This document shows positions 7,958 to 16,612 of a DNA stretch of 64,000 nucleotides, piece after piece; the first letter of the stretch is position 1; every line of letters begins with the position of its first letter. Source of the stretch: JAXMDT01 sp046348685 (GTDB taxonomy: Bacteria > Pseudomonadota > Alphaproteobacteria > Rickettsiales > UBA998); contig JAXMDT010000004.1 of assembly GCA_046348685.1 (NCBI GenBank), positions 130,743-194,742 of the forward strand, read 5' to 3'. The notes under the pieces were generated by a model. The model worked only from the letters and a program-made list of their open reading frames with translations. It was not told the DNA's origin and did no database searches. The position numbers and the translations under genes are program-made.

Positions 7958-8773
7958 TTGCCATCATTCGTACCGGTTTCCATGAAACCCGCACCTTTTG
8001 CTCCGATCGTGCTGGGCAATCTGAAGGTAAAGGTTGCGGAAACACCTGATGAGGTTGTGGCCGCACAGCGCCTGCGCTATCAGATTTTCGTTGGCGAGAT
8101 AGGCGCACATCCTACTGCTGAAATGCAGGCTGAACAAAGGGATTTTGATGAATTCGACCTGCACTGCGATCACATGCTGGTCATCGCTATCGGAAATGAT
8201 GGAAATGAGGAAATTGTCGGCACCTACCGCTTGCTGCGCGCCGAGGGCATGAAAAAAGTTGGCCGCTATTATAGCGAAGATGAATTTGATGTTTCTGCAT
8301 TGAAGAAACTGCAAGGCGAATTGCTGGAGCTTGGACGTTCCTGCGTGCGTGAAGATTTCCGAAACAAAGCCGCCATGCAGTTGCTGTGGCGCGGTATCGG
8401 TGAATATGTCACTTATTACGACATCAAATATATGTTCGGCTGCGCGAGTTTTGCCGGTTCCGATCCCAAAGCGCACGAACAGGAGCTGGCTTTCCTGCAT
8501 CATTTTCATTCCGCTCCGGAAGCGCTTTCGCCCAAAGCGTTGCCATCACGCTATGTCGATATGAACATGCTGCCGAAAGACAAGGTGGACCAGAAACGCG
8601 CTTTCTACGATCTGCCAGTGTTGATCAAGGGATATCTCCGTCTTGGCGGATTCATCGGCGATGGAGCGGTTATCGATGCGGTCTATAATACGGTCGATGT
8701 CAGCATTGTGGTCGATACATCCGGCGTTGGCGAAAAATATGTTTCCAAATATGCGCCAGATAAAAAGAAATGA
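7958..8773 (+). CDS. olsB: L-ornithine N-alpha-acyltransferase OlsB (GNAT fold)
   Basis: Transfers a 3-hydroxyacyl chain from acyl-ACP to ornithine, making lyso-ornithine lipid. 271 aa of the hemolysin-like GNAT family (Acetyltransf_5). Visible marks include LRYQIFVGEIGA near residue 45, EIVGTYRLLRAEGM, ELGRSCVREDFR and the GCASFAGSDP segment. The start is TTG at 7958 with AGGAG 5 nt upstream; an ATG at 7982 is the alternative. It overlaps olsA by 4 bp (ATGA), consistent with coupled translation of the two-step pathway. Confidence 0.85.
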   Translation: MPSFVPVSMKPAPFAPIVLGNLKVKVAETPDEVVAAQRLRYQIFVGEIGAHPTAEMQAEQRDFDEFDLHCDHMLVIAIGNDGNEEIVGTYRLLRAEGMKKVGRYYSEDEFDVSALKKLQGELLELGRSCVREDFRNKAAMQLLWRGIGEYVTYYDIKYMFGCASFAGSDPKAHEQELAFLHHFHSAPEALSPKALPSRYVDMNMLPKDKVDQKRAFYDLPVLIKGYLRLGGFIGDGAVIDAVYNTVDVSIVVDTSGVGEKYVSKYAPDKKK

Positions 8774-9543
8774 GCATGCCATCGTTCCGCGCGCTGTTTA
8801 AGACGGCTCTGTTTCTTTTATTCGCAATCGCAACGTTTCTCTGGATGGGCGGCCTGAAGCTTGCCGGACTGGATCAGTTAAGGCTGCAGAGCCAAACCTA
8901 TGTTTATAAGCTTGTTCTGTGGCTCGCGAATCTTACGGTTAGTGTCGAAGGGGGACTGGCGCCGCCACCTTCGGTTATCGTCAGCAATCATTGCAGTTAT
9001 ATGGACATCTTTGTGTTGGGGTCGCTCGGCAATGTGCGGTTTACACCGAAAAGCGAAATTAAATCCTGGTTCTTTGCAGGCTGGATTGTGACATTATTCG
9101 ATGCGGTTTATGTGGAACGCAAAGCGCAGAAATCGAAAGAGGCGCAAACAGATGTGCTGAATAAACTGAAAGGCGGTGCGCGGCTCTCCATTTTTCCGGA
9201 AGGAACGACGAATAATGGCATGCAGTTGCAGCGCTTCAAGTCGTCCTTATTCAGCGTGGCGGAAGCGTGGGATGGAAAAGAACCGCTCGCCATTCAGCCT
9301 GTTACCGTGCGCTATGAAACACTCAACGGAAAACCGCTCGATGTAACGACGTGGCCATTCGTTGCCTGGTACGGCGATGCCTCCTTTGCGCCGCATATCA
9401 TGACTCTTTTCGCGCAACGATCGCTCACCGCGCGCGTTATTTGCCATGCACCGCTTTATTTGGCACAAGGCCTAACAAGAAAAGAGCTGGCGAAAAAATC
9501 AGAGGAAATTATTAGAAATAGTCTGGGAAAAGAAACTAATTAA
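8770..9543 (+). CDS. olsA: Lyso-ornithine lipid O-acyltransferase OlsA (PlsC family)
   Basis: Adds the second acyl chain to lyso-ornithine lipid at the inner membrane. 257 aa. A hydrophobic N-terminal segment (~8-28) is followed by the acyltransferase motif NHCSYMD (H74...D79, the HX4D catalytic pair) and FPEGTT at 142-147. PlsC-family proteins also make phosphatidic acid; the 4-bp overlap with olsB is the reason for calling it OlsA. Confidence 0.85.
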   Translation: MSMPSFRALFKTALFLLFAIATFLWMGGLKLAGLDQLRLQSQTYVYKLVLWLANLTVSVEGGLAPPPSVIVSNHCSYMDIFVLGSLGNVRFTPKSEIKSWFFAGWIVTLFDAVYVERKAQKSKEAQTDVLNKLKGGARLSIFPEGTTNNGMQLQRFKSSLFSVAEAWDGKEPLAIQPVTVRYETLNGKPLDVTTWPFVAWYGDASFAPHIMTLFAQRSLTARVICHAPLYLAQGLTRKELAKKSEEIIRNSLGKETN

Positions 9544-9558
9544 AGCTATCGTTGCGAT

Positions 9559-10111
9559 ATGCCTCTCATTGAAATCATTCCACCCGAATATAACGTGACG
9601 CATCAGATTGCCTATGCGACTTCGCAGAATTTTACCGGCAAGCCTGTTTACAAACAGGCACGATGCTTTTTACATCCCGAAGCAGCAGCGGCGCTGAAGA
9701 AAGCAATCGGTTATGCGGCTGAACTTGGTTTCACGCTGAAAATCTTTGACGCATACCGGCCACCGGAAGCACAATTTAAACTGTGGGAACACACGCCTGA
9801 TCCGAATTTTCTGGCGGATCCTAACAAAGGATCGCCGCATTCGCGTGGCGTAGCGATAGACTTGAATCTGGTCGATAAAGACGGCCTAGAACTTGATATG
9901 GGAACACCATTTGATACGTTTTTCGCCCCTATCGCATCATGGTGCGATGGATATCTCGCTACAAGCAAAACAAAATCGCCTTATCCTCCTAGGTATCATG
10001 ACATCCGCCGGTTGGGATTTCTACCGGAATGAATGGTGGCACTACCAGCTGTTCAATAGCCGCACCTACCCCCTAATTTCTAACGCAGAAGCAAATGCAG
10101 GAATGATGTGA
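9559..10111 (+). pseudogene. ddpX: D-Ala-D-Ala dipeptidase (VanX/DdpX type), single frameshift
   Basis: Periplasmic or cytoplasmic zinc dipeptidase that cleaves D-Ala-D-Ala during peptidoglycan recycling. The first 9559-10032 frame has the zinc motif SPHSRGVAID (residues 92-101). The second family motif, EWWH, lies in the next frame (piece ending at 10111, NEWWHYQLF). The frames join at a T5 run at 9919-9923; removing one T restores a protein of normal VanX length (~184 aa). So this is either a one-base homopolymer error or a fresh frameshift. The restored stop overlaps the addA ATG (TGATG). Confidence 0.85.
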
Positions 10112-13100
10112 TGGCTGACGAAGCGTCGGCACGCCAGTCGTTAGCTTCTGATCCAGCCGCATCGGTCTGGGTGACGGCGAGTGCCGGTTCGGGTAAAACG
10201 AAAGTGCTCACTGACCGAGTTTTAAGGCTATTGCTCTCCGGCACTCCGCCTTCCAAAATTCTTTGTATCACTTATACAAAGGCTGGTGCTGCCGAAATGC
10301 GCAGCCGTATTGAGAAGCGTCTTGGCCGCTGGGTTATGATGAATGATGATAAGCTTCGCGAAGAAGTCGGGCAACTAACCGGCAAAAACGAGCCATTCCT
10401 TGAGAAATCACTTGAAACAGCACGACAGTTATTTGCGCGCGTGATTGAAGACCCTGTCGGCCTGCGTATCCAGACCATCCATTCTTTTTGTCAGTCGTTA
10501 CTGGCGCGCTTTCCAATCGAAGCAGGCCTTGTACCGAATTTTACCCTGCTCGATGATGTGTCCTCAACACGTCTGCTGGCAGAAGCAAAACACCGGCTTG
10601 CCGGAGGTGGCATGGCGGAGGACGTGCCTGAGCTTAACCGCGCCATCAAGAAAATAGCCAGGACCAGCGGTGAATGGGGGTTCGATGATCTGCTTTCGGC
10701 TTTAATTTCACGCAGAAAGGATTTCTTTGCCGTTCCTGACGGTGAAATACGCGAAGTTGACTTGCAACGTGTGCAGAAAGCGATTTTTACTGCGTGTGGA
10801 GTGCCGGAAAATATTATAAATGAAGAAAAACTGGCGGAACATTGCTGGCTCACGCCCGAAGAAGAAGAAAAACTTCATGCACTATCGCACCTTTTAGCAA
10901 CAGGAAATAAGACGGTTGTTGAGCGTGCAGAAATCATGCGTGCTTATTTTAAAAAAGAACAGCAAGCGCTAGATACTATCTACCATATAAGAGATGCGTT
11001 TTTTAATAACAAAGACCAGCCATATGCGAATTGGGATGTAAAGCTAAGCGTCAGGCATCCTGAAATGGGAGCGCATATAGATTGCCTGACCCAGCGTATT
11101 CAAAGCATACAAATGCTTATCAGGTCTTTTGAAACAGCCGAGCGTGCTTATGCTTCATATGTAATTGCAGCATATCTTTATGCCACTTACCAGCAATTGA
11201 AGGAAAAGCAGGCAGCGCTCGATTATGATGACCTGATATTTAAAGCTCAACAGCTTCTGGCCGGTGATCGTGCGCTGGCATGGGTGATGTTCAAGCTCGA
11301 TGGCGGGATTGATCATGTGTTGGTGGATGAAGCGCAGGATACATCGCGCGCGCAGTGGGATATCACAGCGGCGCTAGTGGATGAATTTTTTGCTGGTCAG
11401 GGAAGAGGCGAGGGCAATACGCTTTTTGTCGTCGGCGATCCAAAGCAATCCATCTTCCGTTTTCAGGGCGCATTTCCGGAAGGATTTACCGAACGTTTTC
11501 AGTACTTCAAAGAGCGCGCAGCGGCAGCACGCATTGATTTCCGCCATGTGCCTCTTACAACCTCGTTTCGATCGTCACCGGCAATTCTGAATTTCGCGGA
11601 TGCGGTTTTTTCCGGTGATGCAGCGCGTGCAGGTCTCGGTGAATATCTACCACATATTGCCCATTATAGTGCATTCGCCGGTCGTATTGAAGTATGGCCG
11701 CTGCAGGAAAGTGACCAGAAGGAAAAAAAATCAGCATGGGAACTGCCAAAGATAACGCCTGGTATGCGAACTGGCACGAATAAATTAGCCGGGGAGATTG
11801 CCGAGACGATTTATCAGTGGCTTAAAGAAAAACGTGTGCTGCCTGCAACTGGAGAAGTGATTGAGCCGCGCGACATCATGATTTTGTCGCGCCGCCGCGA
11901 GCCTATGGCAAGCGCACTTATTCAAGCGTTTCAAGAAAAAGCAATTCCGTGCACAGGGCTTGATCGCCTGGCGCTGACAGAGCATATCGCAGTCAAAGAT
12001 ATGCTGGCGCTTGGCAGCTTCCTGCTGATGTCAGGCGATGATTTGTCGCTGGCTTGCGTACTTAAATCGCCGCTCTATGGGCTTTCGGAAGACACGCTGC
12101 TGACGCTTTGCGCCAATCGAGGCAGGGAAACGCTTTGGAGCCAGGTAAAACAATATGCTGGCAATGACGATAACGTTTTAGCGGTCCAACGAGAACTCGA
12201 CTTATTGCTAGGCAAGACAGATTACATTTCCCCATACGATTTATTCGCCAAAGTGCTTTATGAATTGGGCGGCATGCGCCGAATGTGCGCACGTCTCGGC
12301 GAACATGTTTCCGAGGTATTGGAGATGTTTCTTGCCGAAGCGCTGGCATATGAAGAAAATACCACGCCCAGCCTGGAAGAGTTTTGCCATACGATGACAC
12401 TCAATAAGCGCGAGGTGAAGCGTGATCAGGAAGAAATTGGCAACGAAGTGCGTATTCTGACAGTACATGGCGCTAAAGGCTTGGAAGCGCCGATTGTCTT
12501 CCTCGTCGATACAACAAGTACGTCAGGTATCCGTGGCGATGACCGTTTGGCAAGTTTGGAAGGCATACCCATTCCATTGCCATCAAAAAGAGAGAGCAGC
12601 GCTTTAACGGCTGCTTTGCGCGCCGAGCAGGAAAAGCAGATCGAGGAAGAATATCGCAGGTTGCTTTATGTGGCGCTGACGCGTGCAAAGCATGAACTCT
12701 ACATTACGGGCGTAAAGCCGGGCGGCAATCGCCAGCTATCGCCGCAAAGCTGGTATGCGTTGGCGAATCGGGGACTTGACGCAATAGGGGTTGGGAACAT
12801 TGAAGGGCAAAAGCGTGTGTTCGATGAAACCGGAACTGTGCTAACGAAAGAAAGAGTGGAGATACCCGCTTTGCCCGTACCGCCCGCGCCGGAATATCTG
12901 CTGGCAAAAGCAAAGCCAGAAGCGCTGCAAACCATACGTAATCCGTCCCACTTGGATGAGGTTGTGGAGGAAGTAACCCAAAACCGCTTCTTTTCTGCGG
13001 AAGATAGGCAGAAGCGCATTGAGCGCGGAATAGTCATTCACCGGCTGCTGGAGGTGCTGGCACAGGTTGATCCGGCCCAGCAACTCAACGTAGGAAAAAA

Positions 13101-13485
13101 GCTGGTCGCTGCGCACGCGCCGCACGTTTCCGTAGCAGAAAGAGAAGCATGGATCGAAAATACGGTTAGGCTCATGCAACACCCAGATTTTTCCACTGTT
13201 TTTGGGAAGGATTCGATGTCCGAGGTACCGATTGCCGGTCCCATGGAAGATGGAACGCTCATTTCCGGCCAGATTGACCGGCTTGTAGTGACGGATACCG
13301 ATGTTCATGTGATAGATTTTAAAAGCGGAATATGGAAAAAAGGTTCTGCAATCCCTCTGAAATATAAGAACCAAATGCGAGCTTACAGTAGCGTTCTTCG
13401 TCAAATCTTTCCGGGCAAAACCATCCGCAGCGGTCTGCTGTTCACGGAAGGGCCGGAGATGGTCTGGGTTAATGAAGACTCTTGA
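10111..13485 (+). CDS. addA: Double-strand break repair helicase-nuclease AddA
   Basis: UvrD-like 3'-5' helicase with a C-terminal RecB-type nuclease. With AddB it resects double-strand breaks to Chi-like sites for RecA loading. ~1124 aa, the full family length. Walker A is TASAGSGKT (residues 22-30). LVDEAQDTSRAQWD is Walker B. VVGDPKQSIFRFQGA, LTVHGAKGLEAPIVFL and YVALTRAKHELY are UvrD motifs. The nuclease core HVIDFKSG is near the end. The start is the ATG at 10111 with AGGA 8 nt upstream, translationally coupled to ddpX. AddB is normally encoded directly upstream in alphaproteobacteria but is not here. Confidence 0.95.
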   Translation: MADEASARQSLASDPAASVWVTASAGSGKTKVLTDRVLRLLLSGTPPSKILCITYTKAGAAEMRSRIEKRLGRWVMMNDDKLREEVGQLTGKNEPFLEKSLETARQLFARVIEDPVGLRIQTIHSFCQSLLARFPIEAGLVPNFTLLDDVSSTRLLAEAKHRLAGGGMAEDVPELNRAIKKIARTSGEWGFDDLLSALISRRKDFFAVPDGEIREVDLQRVQKAIFTACGVPENIINEEKLAEHCWLTPEEEEKLHALSHLLATGNKTVVERAEIMRAYFKKEQQALDTIYHIRDAFFNNKDQPYANWDVKLSVRHPEMGAHIDCLTQRIQSIQMLIRSFETAERAYASYVIAAYLYATYQQLKEKQAALDYDDLIFKAQQLLAGDRALAWVMFKLDGGIDHVLVDEAQDTSRAQWDITAALVDEFFAGQGRGEGNTLFVVGDPKQSIFRFQGAFPEGFTERFQYFKERAAAARIDFRHVPLTTSFRSSPAILNFADAVFSGDAARAGLGEYLPHIAHYSAFAGRIEVWPLQESDQKEKKSAWELPKITPGMRTGTNKLAGEIAETIYQWLKEKRVLPATGEVIEPRDIMILSRRREPMASALIQAFQEKAIPCTGLDRLALTEHIAVKDMLALGSFLLMSGDDLSLACVLKSPLYGLSEDTLLTLCANRGRETLWSQVKQYAGNDDNVLAVQRELDLLLGKTDYISPYDLFAKVLYELGGMRRMCARLGEHVSEVLEMFLAEALAYEENTTPSLEEFCHTMTLNKREVKRDQEEIGNEVRILTVHGAKGLEAPIVFLVDTTSTSGIRGDDRLASLEGIPIPLPSKRESSALTAALRAEQEKQIEEEYRRLLYVALTRAKHELYITGVKPGGNRQLSPQSWYALANRGLDAIGVGNIEGQKRVFDETGTVLTKERVEIPALPVPPAPEYLLAKAKPEALQTIRNPSHLDEVVEEVTQNRFFSAEDRQKRIERGIVIHRLLEVLAQVDPAQQLNVGKKLVAAHAPHVSVAEREAWIENTVRLMQHPDFSTVFGKDSMSEVPIAGPMEDGTLISGQIDRLVVTDTDVHVIDFKSGIWKKGSAIPLKYKNQMRAYSSVLRQIFPGKTIRSGLLFTEGPEMVWVNEDS

Positions 13486-13540
13486 CCGGAGCGGATTCCG
13501 CATTATGTATTTCAGTAGGATAATTGAAAGGAATTGATCT

Positions 13541-13861
13541 ATGAGCAAGCAAGTAACCGACGGTGGATTTGAACAGGACGTGCTGAAATCGGCAACGCCT
13601 GTGCTGGTTGATTTCTGGGCGGAATGGTGTGGCCCGTGCCGTCAGCTGGGTCCGATCGTAGACGAACTGGCTTCGGAATATAATGGCAAGCTCGATGTCG
13701 TGAAGATTAATATCGACCAGAATCCCGAAACGCCGACCAAGTATGGCATTCGCGGCATCCCGACTTTGATTCTTTTTAAAGGTGGTCAACCGGTCGGCAC
13801 CAAGGTTGGCTCGCTACCTAAGTCGCAACTGAAAGAATGGCTTGATACGCTCGTTGCCTAA
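13541..13861 (+). CDS. trxA: Thioredoxin
   Basis: 106-aa cytoplasmic disulfide reductase with the active site WCGPC at residues 29-33 and the cis-proline loop GIRGIPTL. A Shine-Dalgarno-like GAAAGGAA precedes the ATG. It follows addA by 55 bp, the conserved alphaproteobacterial addA-trxA order. Its 3' end overlaps the start of the glutamine-synthetase-like gene. Confidence 0.96.
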   Translation: MSKQVTDGGFEQDVLKSATPVLVDFWAEWCGPCRQLGPIVDELASEYNGKLDVVKINIDQNPETPTKYGIRGIPTLILFKGGQPVGTKVGSLPKSQLKEWLDTLVA

Positions 13862-14645
13862 CGGCGTCATTCCAGTTATTGCACTGGAAGTAGAATGGTA
13901 TCTGCGTGCCGAAAGCGCCGTTGAGGATGCCAGCCAATATATTGAAAATTTTTTGAAATGGTTTACGGCAAGCGCAGCGCATCTGCCCTTGCATTCTGCA
14001 TCGGGCGAGCGCGGCTATCTACAGGCAGAGGCAGCTTTACTGCCTACGAAGAATATCAACCAGCTTATTACAGATTATTATACGCTGCGCGATGTCGCGG
14101 AAAATTCAGCAAGGAAAATAGGCGCCCAGGCGGATTTTTCAGCAAAACCTTTTGCTGAAGATTATGGCAGCGGCATTCATGTGCATGTGCATCTGGAGGA
14201 TAAAACCGGGCAGCATCTTTTTTTCAAAGATGGTGAATCGCTGTCCGATGCACTGCGTTTTAGTATCGGCGGACTGCTTTCGACATTAGAAGAAAATCTG
14301 CCAATTTTTATTCCGACATCATCTTCATGGCAGCGCATCGTGCCGGGCTTTCATGCGCCGGTGAACGTCAGCTGGGGGTTTAATAATCGTACGACCGCCA
14401 TCAGATTGCCGGATTCTATTAGTGAATATCAAGGCGCAAGAGCAATTGCAGCTGCTCCTGCTACGCGCTTCAAGCGCATTGAGCATCGCGTAGCCGGGTC
14501 GGACGCGAATATCGAAAACGTTATTGATGCCGTACTAAAAGGTATTGATAAGGGGCTCATTGAACGGATAGAGCCGCCTGAACCCATTTTCGGCAACGCA
14601 CAGGATATGCAATATGCTTTAAAGAATTTACGGGAAAAAGCCTAG
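13842..14645 (+). CDS. Truncated glutamine synthetase-like protein (catalytic domain only)
   Basis: 267 aa, far shorter than glutamine synthetase (~450 aa), and lacking most of the N-terminal beta-grasp domain. The C-terminal catalytic barrel is recognisable: GSGIHVHVHLED (metal/ATP region), IPTSSSWQRIVPGFHAPVNVSWGFNNRTTAIR (substrate loop) and RIEHRVAGSDANIE (in place of the usual E-R-aNPY). The likely start is TTG at 13842 or 13854, overlapping the trxA stop; coding similarity already begins at VIPVIALEVEWYL. Possibly a gamma-glutamyl-amide ligase relative acting on another amine, or a regulator. Activity is uncertain because several ammonia-site residues appear changed. Convergent with and overlapping the next gene by 4 bp. 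Confidence 0.7.
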   Translation: MIRSLPNGVIPVIALEVEWYLRAESAVEDASQYIENFLKWFTASAAHLPLHSASGERGYLQAEAALLPTKNINQLITDYYTLRDVAENSARKIGAQADFSAKPFAEDYGSGIHVHVHLEDKTGQHLFFKDGESLSDALRFSIGGLLSTLEENLPIFIPTSSSWQRIVPGFHAPVNVSWGFNNRTTAIRLPDSISEYQGARAIAAAPATRFKRIEHRVAGSDANIENVIDAVLKGIDKGLIERIEPPEPIFGNAQDMQYALKNLREKA

Positions 14646-14917
14646 ACGTCGAAGCCGTATTTTTCCTTGAGGAAGGCTTTGACTTCATCGTTTGGATCTT
14701 CCCCGTAATTGGAGGCGATCACTTTGCCGTAATCCTCCAGGTCAATCGATTCTTCGGATTTCAGCGCTTTCAAAAAAGCTTGCTCTTTATGCGGTTCGAC
14801 CAGAACAAAATAATATGCCCAGCGGCCAGTGGAATCCTTGGCTTTCAGCTTATGGATCAGATGGCCTTTTTTGGCGATAATCTGATCAACAAATGATTTT
14901 TTACTTTGATCTGACAT
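14642..14917 (-). CDS. Small conserved-looking protein of unknown function
   Basis: 91-aa soluble protein, mixed charge, with AYYFVLVEPHKEQAFLKALKS and an acidic C-terminal half ending KEKYGFDV. No known domain recognised. Its stop overlaps the end of the glutamine-synthetase-like gene on the other strand. Even codon use and compact length support a real gene. Confidence 0.65.
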   Translation of the reverse strand: MSDQSKKSFVDQIIAKKGHLIHKLKAKDSTGRWAYYFVLVEPHKEQAFLKALKSEESIDLEDYGKVIASNYGEDPNDEVKAFLKEKYGFDV

Positions 14918-15046
14918 GAAGATAGGAACTGAATAACAAATATTAAGCTATTGTAAGCTACATGCAAACCGTCGGTGTTTCAAGAGAGCCTGAACAAACA
15001 ACACAAAATAGTGCAGAATTGCCAAAGATTGTGGCGATTCAGTTGC

Positions 15047-15826
15047 CTAGACCTGAGCCGCTACCTGCGGCACCTGGGCGATTTTCCCCTGCAGTTCTGC
15101 CGTATGTGCCATAATATTGTTATTTGCCGGGCCAGGAACGTGCTTCGCATGGGAAAGGCCTTCCAGCGGAACCGATGTTGCTGAAACCGGAGCCGTCGGC
15201 AATTGCAGCTTATCAAGGCCGTAATGTTGTTCAAGTGAAGCAAACTGCTGTTCAAGCCCAGCTAAGCCATTTTGGGGGCGTTGGCCATATTTGAAATTAC
15301 CAATCAACAGCATCGCGTCATTTACAAATGCAGCGACAGGTACTTCCGGATGCGCCAGATGTCCTTTAACGGCAAAGACAATCCCTTTCATGGAAGCAAT
15401 CGCCGTTTCCGCCATTTCCTGCTGGATATGCTGACTTATTGGGTGCGATTCCATCGCGTGTGCAATCTCAACGAATTTCTGTTCGCTGAGGTGAGTGCTC
15501 AGCAAATTTAGTTCCTGTGCTATGCGCTGACCGGTCTGCATTAACTGAATCTGGGTACGCTGTTGCTCGGTCAATTGATTAGCAGCAGGAATGCCATATG
15601 AAAGAGGTTGATTCGTCACTGCGGAAGCGTCCAGTGGCTTTGCACCAACAGCTCCGGTGTTTTGAATATGTTCCGGTCTTGGGGTGGGGGCGATAGATGA
15701 AACACCTGCTGGTACGGCTTGATTTGCCGGCGCTGGCGCTGCAGTTGGCTGAACAGGTTTCGGCTCGGGTGCGGGCGGTTCGAAACCGAGAAAGTCATTG
15801 GTATCAGCGGAATCGGGAATATTCAT
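15047..15826 (-). CDS. Proline/alanine-rich unknown protein
   Basis: 259 aa from the ATG at 15826, which has GAGG about 7 nt upstream (a TTG at 15838 is less likely). The first ~85 residues are a low-complexity Pro/Ala linker; residues ~90-210 are helical with QKFVEIAHAMESHPI and AVKGHLAHPEVPVAAFVNDAM. No signal peptide or membrane segment. Role unknown; it neighbours two other small unknown genes transcribed the same way. Confidence 0.6.
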   Translation of the reverse strand: MNIPDSADTNDFLGFEPPAPEPKPVQPTAAPAPANQAVPAGVSSIAPTPRPEHIQNTGAVGAKPLDASAVTNQPLSYGIPAANQLTEQQRTQIQLMQTGQRIAQELNLLSTHLSEQKFVEIAHAMESHPISQHIQQEMAETAIASMKGIVFAVKGHLAHPEVPVAAFVNDAMLLIGNFKYGQRPQNGLAGLEQQFASLEQHYGLDKLQLPTAPVSATSVPLEGLSHAKHVPGPANNNIMAHTAELQGKIAQVPQVAAQV

Positions 15827-15842
15827 GGCAACCCTCAACGTT

Positions 15843-15869
15843 TATCTTAGGTTTAATGTACCTTAGATA
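15843..15869 (-). promoter_or_regulatory. Inverted repeat in the leader of the Pro/Ala-rich gene
   Basis: TATCTTAGGT (15843-15852) and ACCTTAGATA (15860-15869) form a 10-bp inverted repeat with one mismatched position and a 7-bp spacer, 17-43 nt upstream of the start. It could be a repressor operator or a leader hairpin. Confidence 0.4.
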
Positions 15870-15905
15870 GGCTGCGGCGTGTATGAAGCTTTTGTGAAGA
15901 AGGAC

Positions 15906-16199
15906 TTAACGACTGCGATCCGTGTGATTTTCAGCCGAAATACGATCGACCCAGCTTTTTGGATTATCGTTGGCGGCGCTGAAGCCGATGCCTTTATCGC
16001 GGAGATTAGCCATAAGTTCCGAATATTGTTCCTGTGAGAAAAGGCCGGAAGCAACCAATGCGTTTGCCTGACGCGAAATCTTAGCGTAGTTGGCATCTTT
16101 GCCAATCTCTAGCGCTAGAACGGCCGATAATGGATCCTGAATAGCAAAGCCATGGCCATTATTAGTCTGGAAGTAATTAAGAGTCGGGGCAGCGGTCAT
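15906..16199 (-). CDS. Small unknown protein
   Basis: 97-aa soluble protein of unknown function. It contains DPLSAVLALEIGKDANYAKISRQANALVASGLFSQEQYSELMANLRDKGIGF, a helical segment like a short protein-interaction module. The ATG has AGGA about 5 nt upstream. A plausible sigma-70 promoter lies at 16227-16255. Part of the group of small genes between trxA and folC. Confidence 0.6.
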   Translation of the reverse strand: MTAAPTLNYFQTNNGHGFAIQDPLSAVLALEIGKDANYAKISRQANALVASGLFSQEQYSELMANLRDKGIGFSAANDNPKSWVDRISAENHTDRSR

Positions 16200-16226
16200 T
16201 TCTGTCCTTTTACTTAGCGTCCAAGG

Positions 16227-16255
16227 ATAGTACCGAAAAATTAACAGTTAGGCAA
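16227..16255 (-). promoter_or_regulatory. Predicted sigma-70 promoter of the 97-aa gene
   Basis: On the minus strand TTGCCT (16255-16250) and TACTAT (16232-16227) are 17 bp apart, with the ATG 27 nt downstream. The neighbouring gene at 16499 has a closely similar block (TAATTTTT-G-TACTAT) 24 nt before its start, suggesting both small genes share a promoter type. Confidence 0.45.
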
Positions 16256-16259
16256 GGAT

Positions 16260-16499
16260 TTAGGCAATCTGGCGAGACTGGAATTCCATATCCGTAGCGA
16301 CAAGAATAACCTCGGCAAACTTGGGATTAATCAGTTTTGCCAATACCATACGGCGGATGGAATCTTGAAAGAAACGCTTCCTTTCGCCATCCAGATTAAT
16401 GTTTACCGTCATCGCCGTGAGGCCGCCATCAGCCAGGGGGTTTTTGCAAAGGGCCATGCCGTCTTGCATAGTTTCAATATAATCCAGGGGATCAAACAT
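16260..16499 (-). CDS. Small unknown protein
   Basis: 79 aa beginning MFDPLDYIETMQDG, with AAGGA about 8 nt upstream of the ATG. The C-terminal half (NPKFAEVILVATDMEFQSRQIA) is hydrophobic/charged but not a membrane segment. No family recognised. Preceded by an AT-rich leader with a TACTAT -10-like box similar to that of the next gene. Confidence 0.58.
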   Translation of the reverse strand: MFDPLDYIETMQDGMALCKNPLADGGLTAMTVNINLDGERKRFFQDSIRRMVLAKLINPKFAEVILVATDMEFQSRQIA

Positions 16500-16612
16500 C
16501 TTATTGTCCTTAATACTTGAGCTATAGTATCAAAAAATTATCTTCTTTGGTTGTTACAGTTTGGTGAAGTTTCGGCTTATATAGTGCGCTTCACGTACCT
16601 TTCCAGGAGCTT

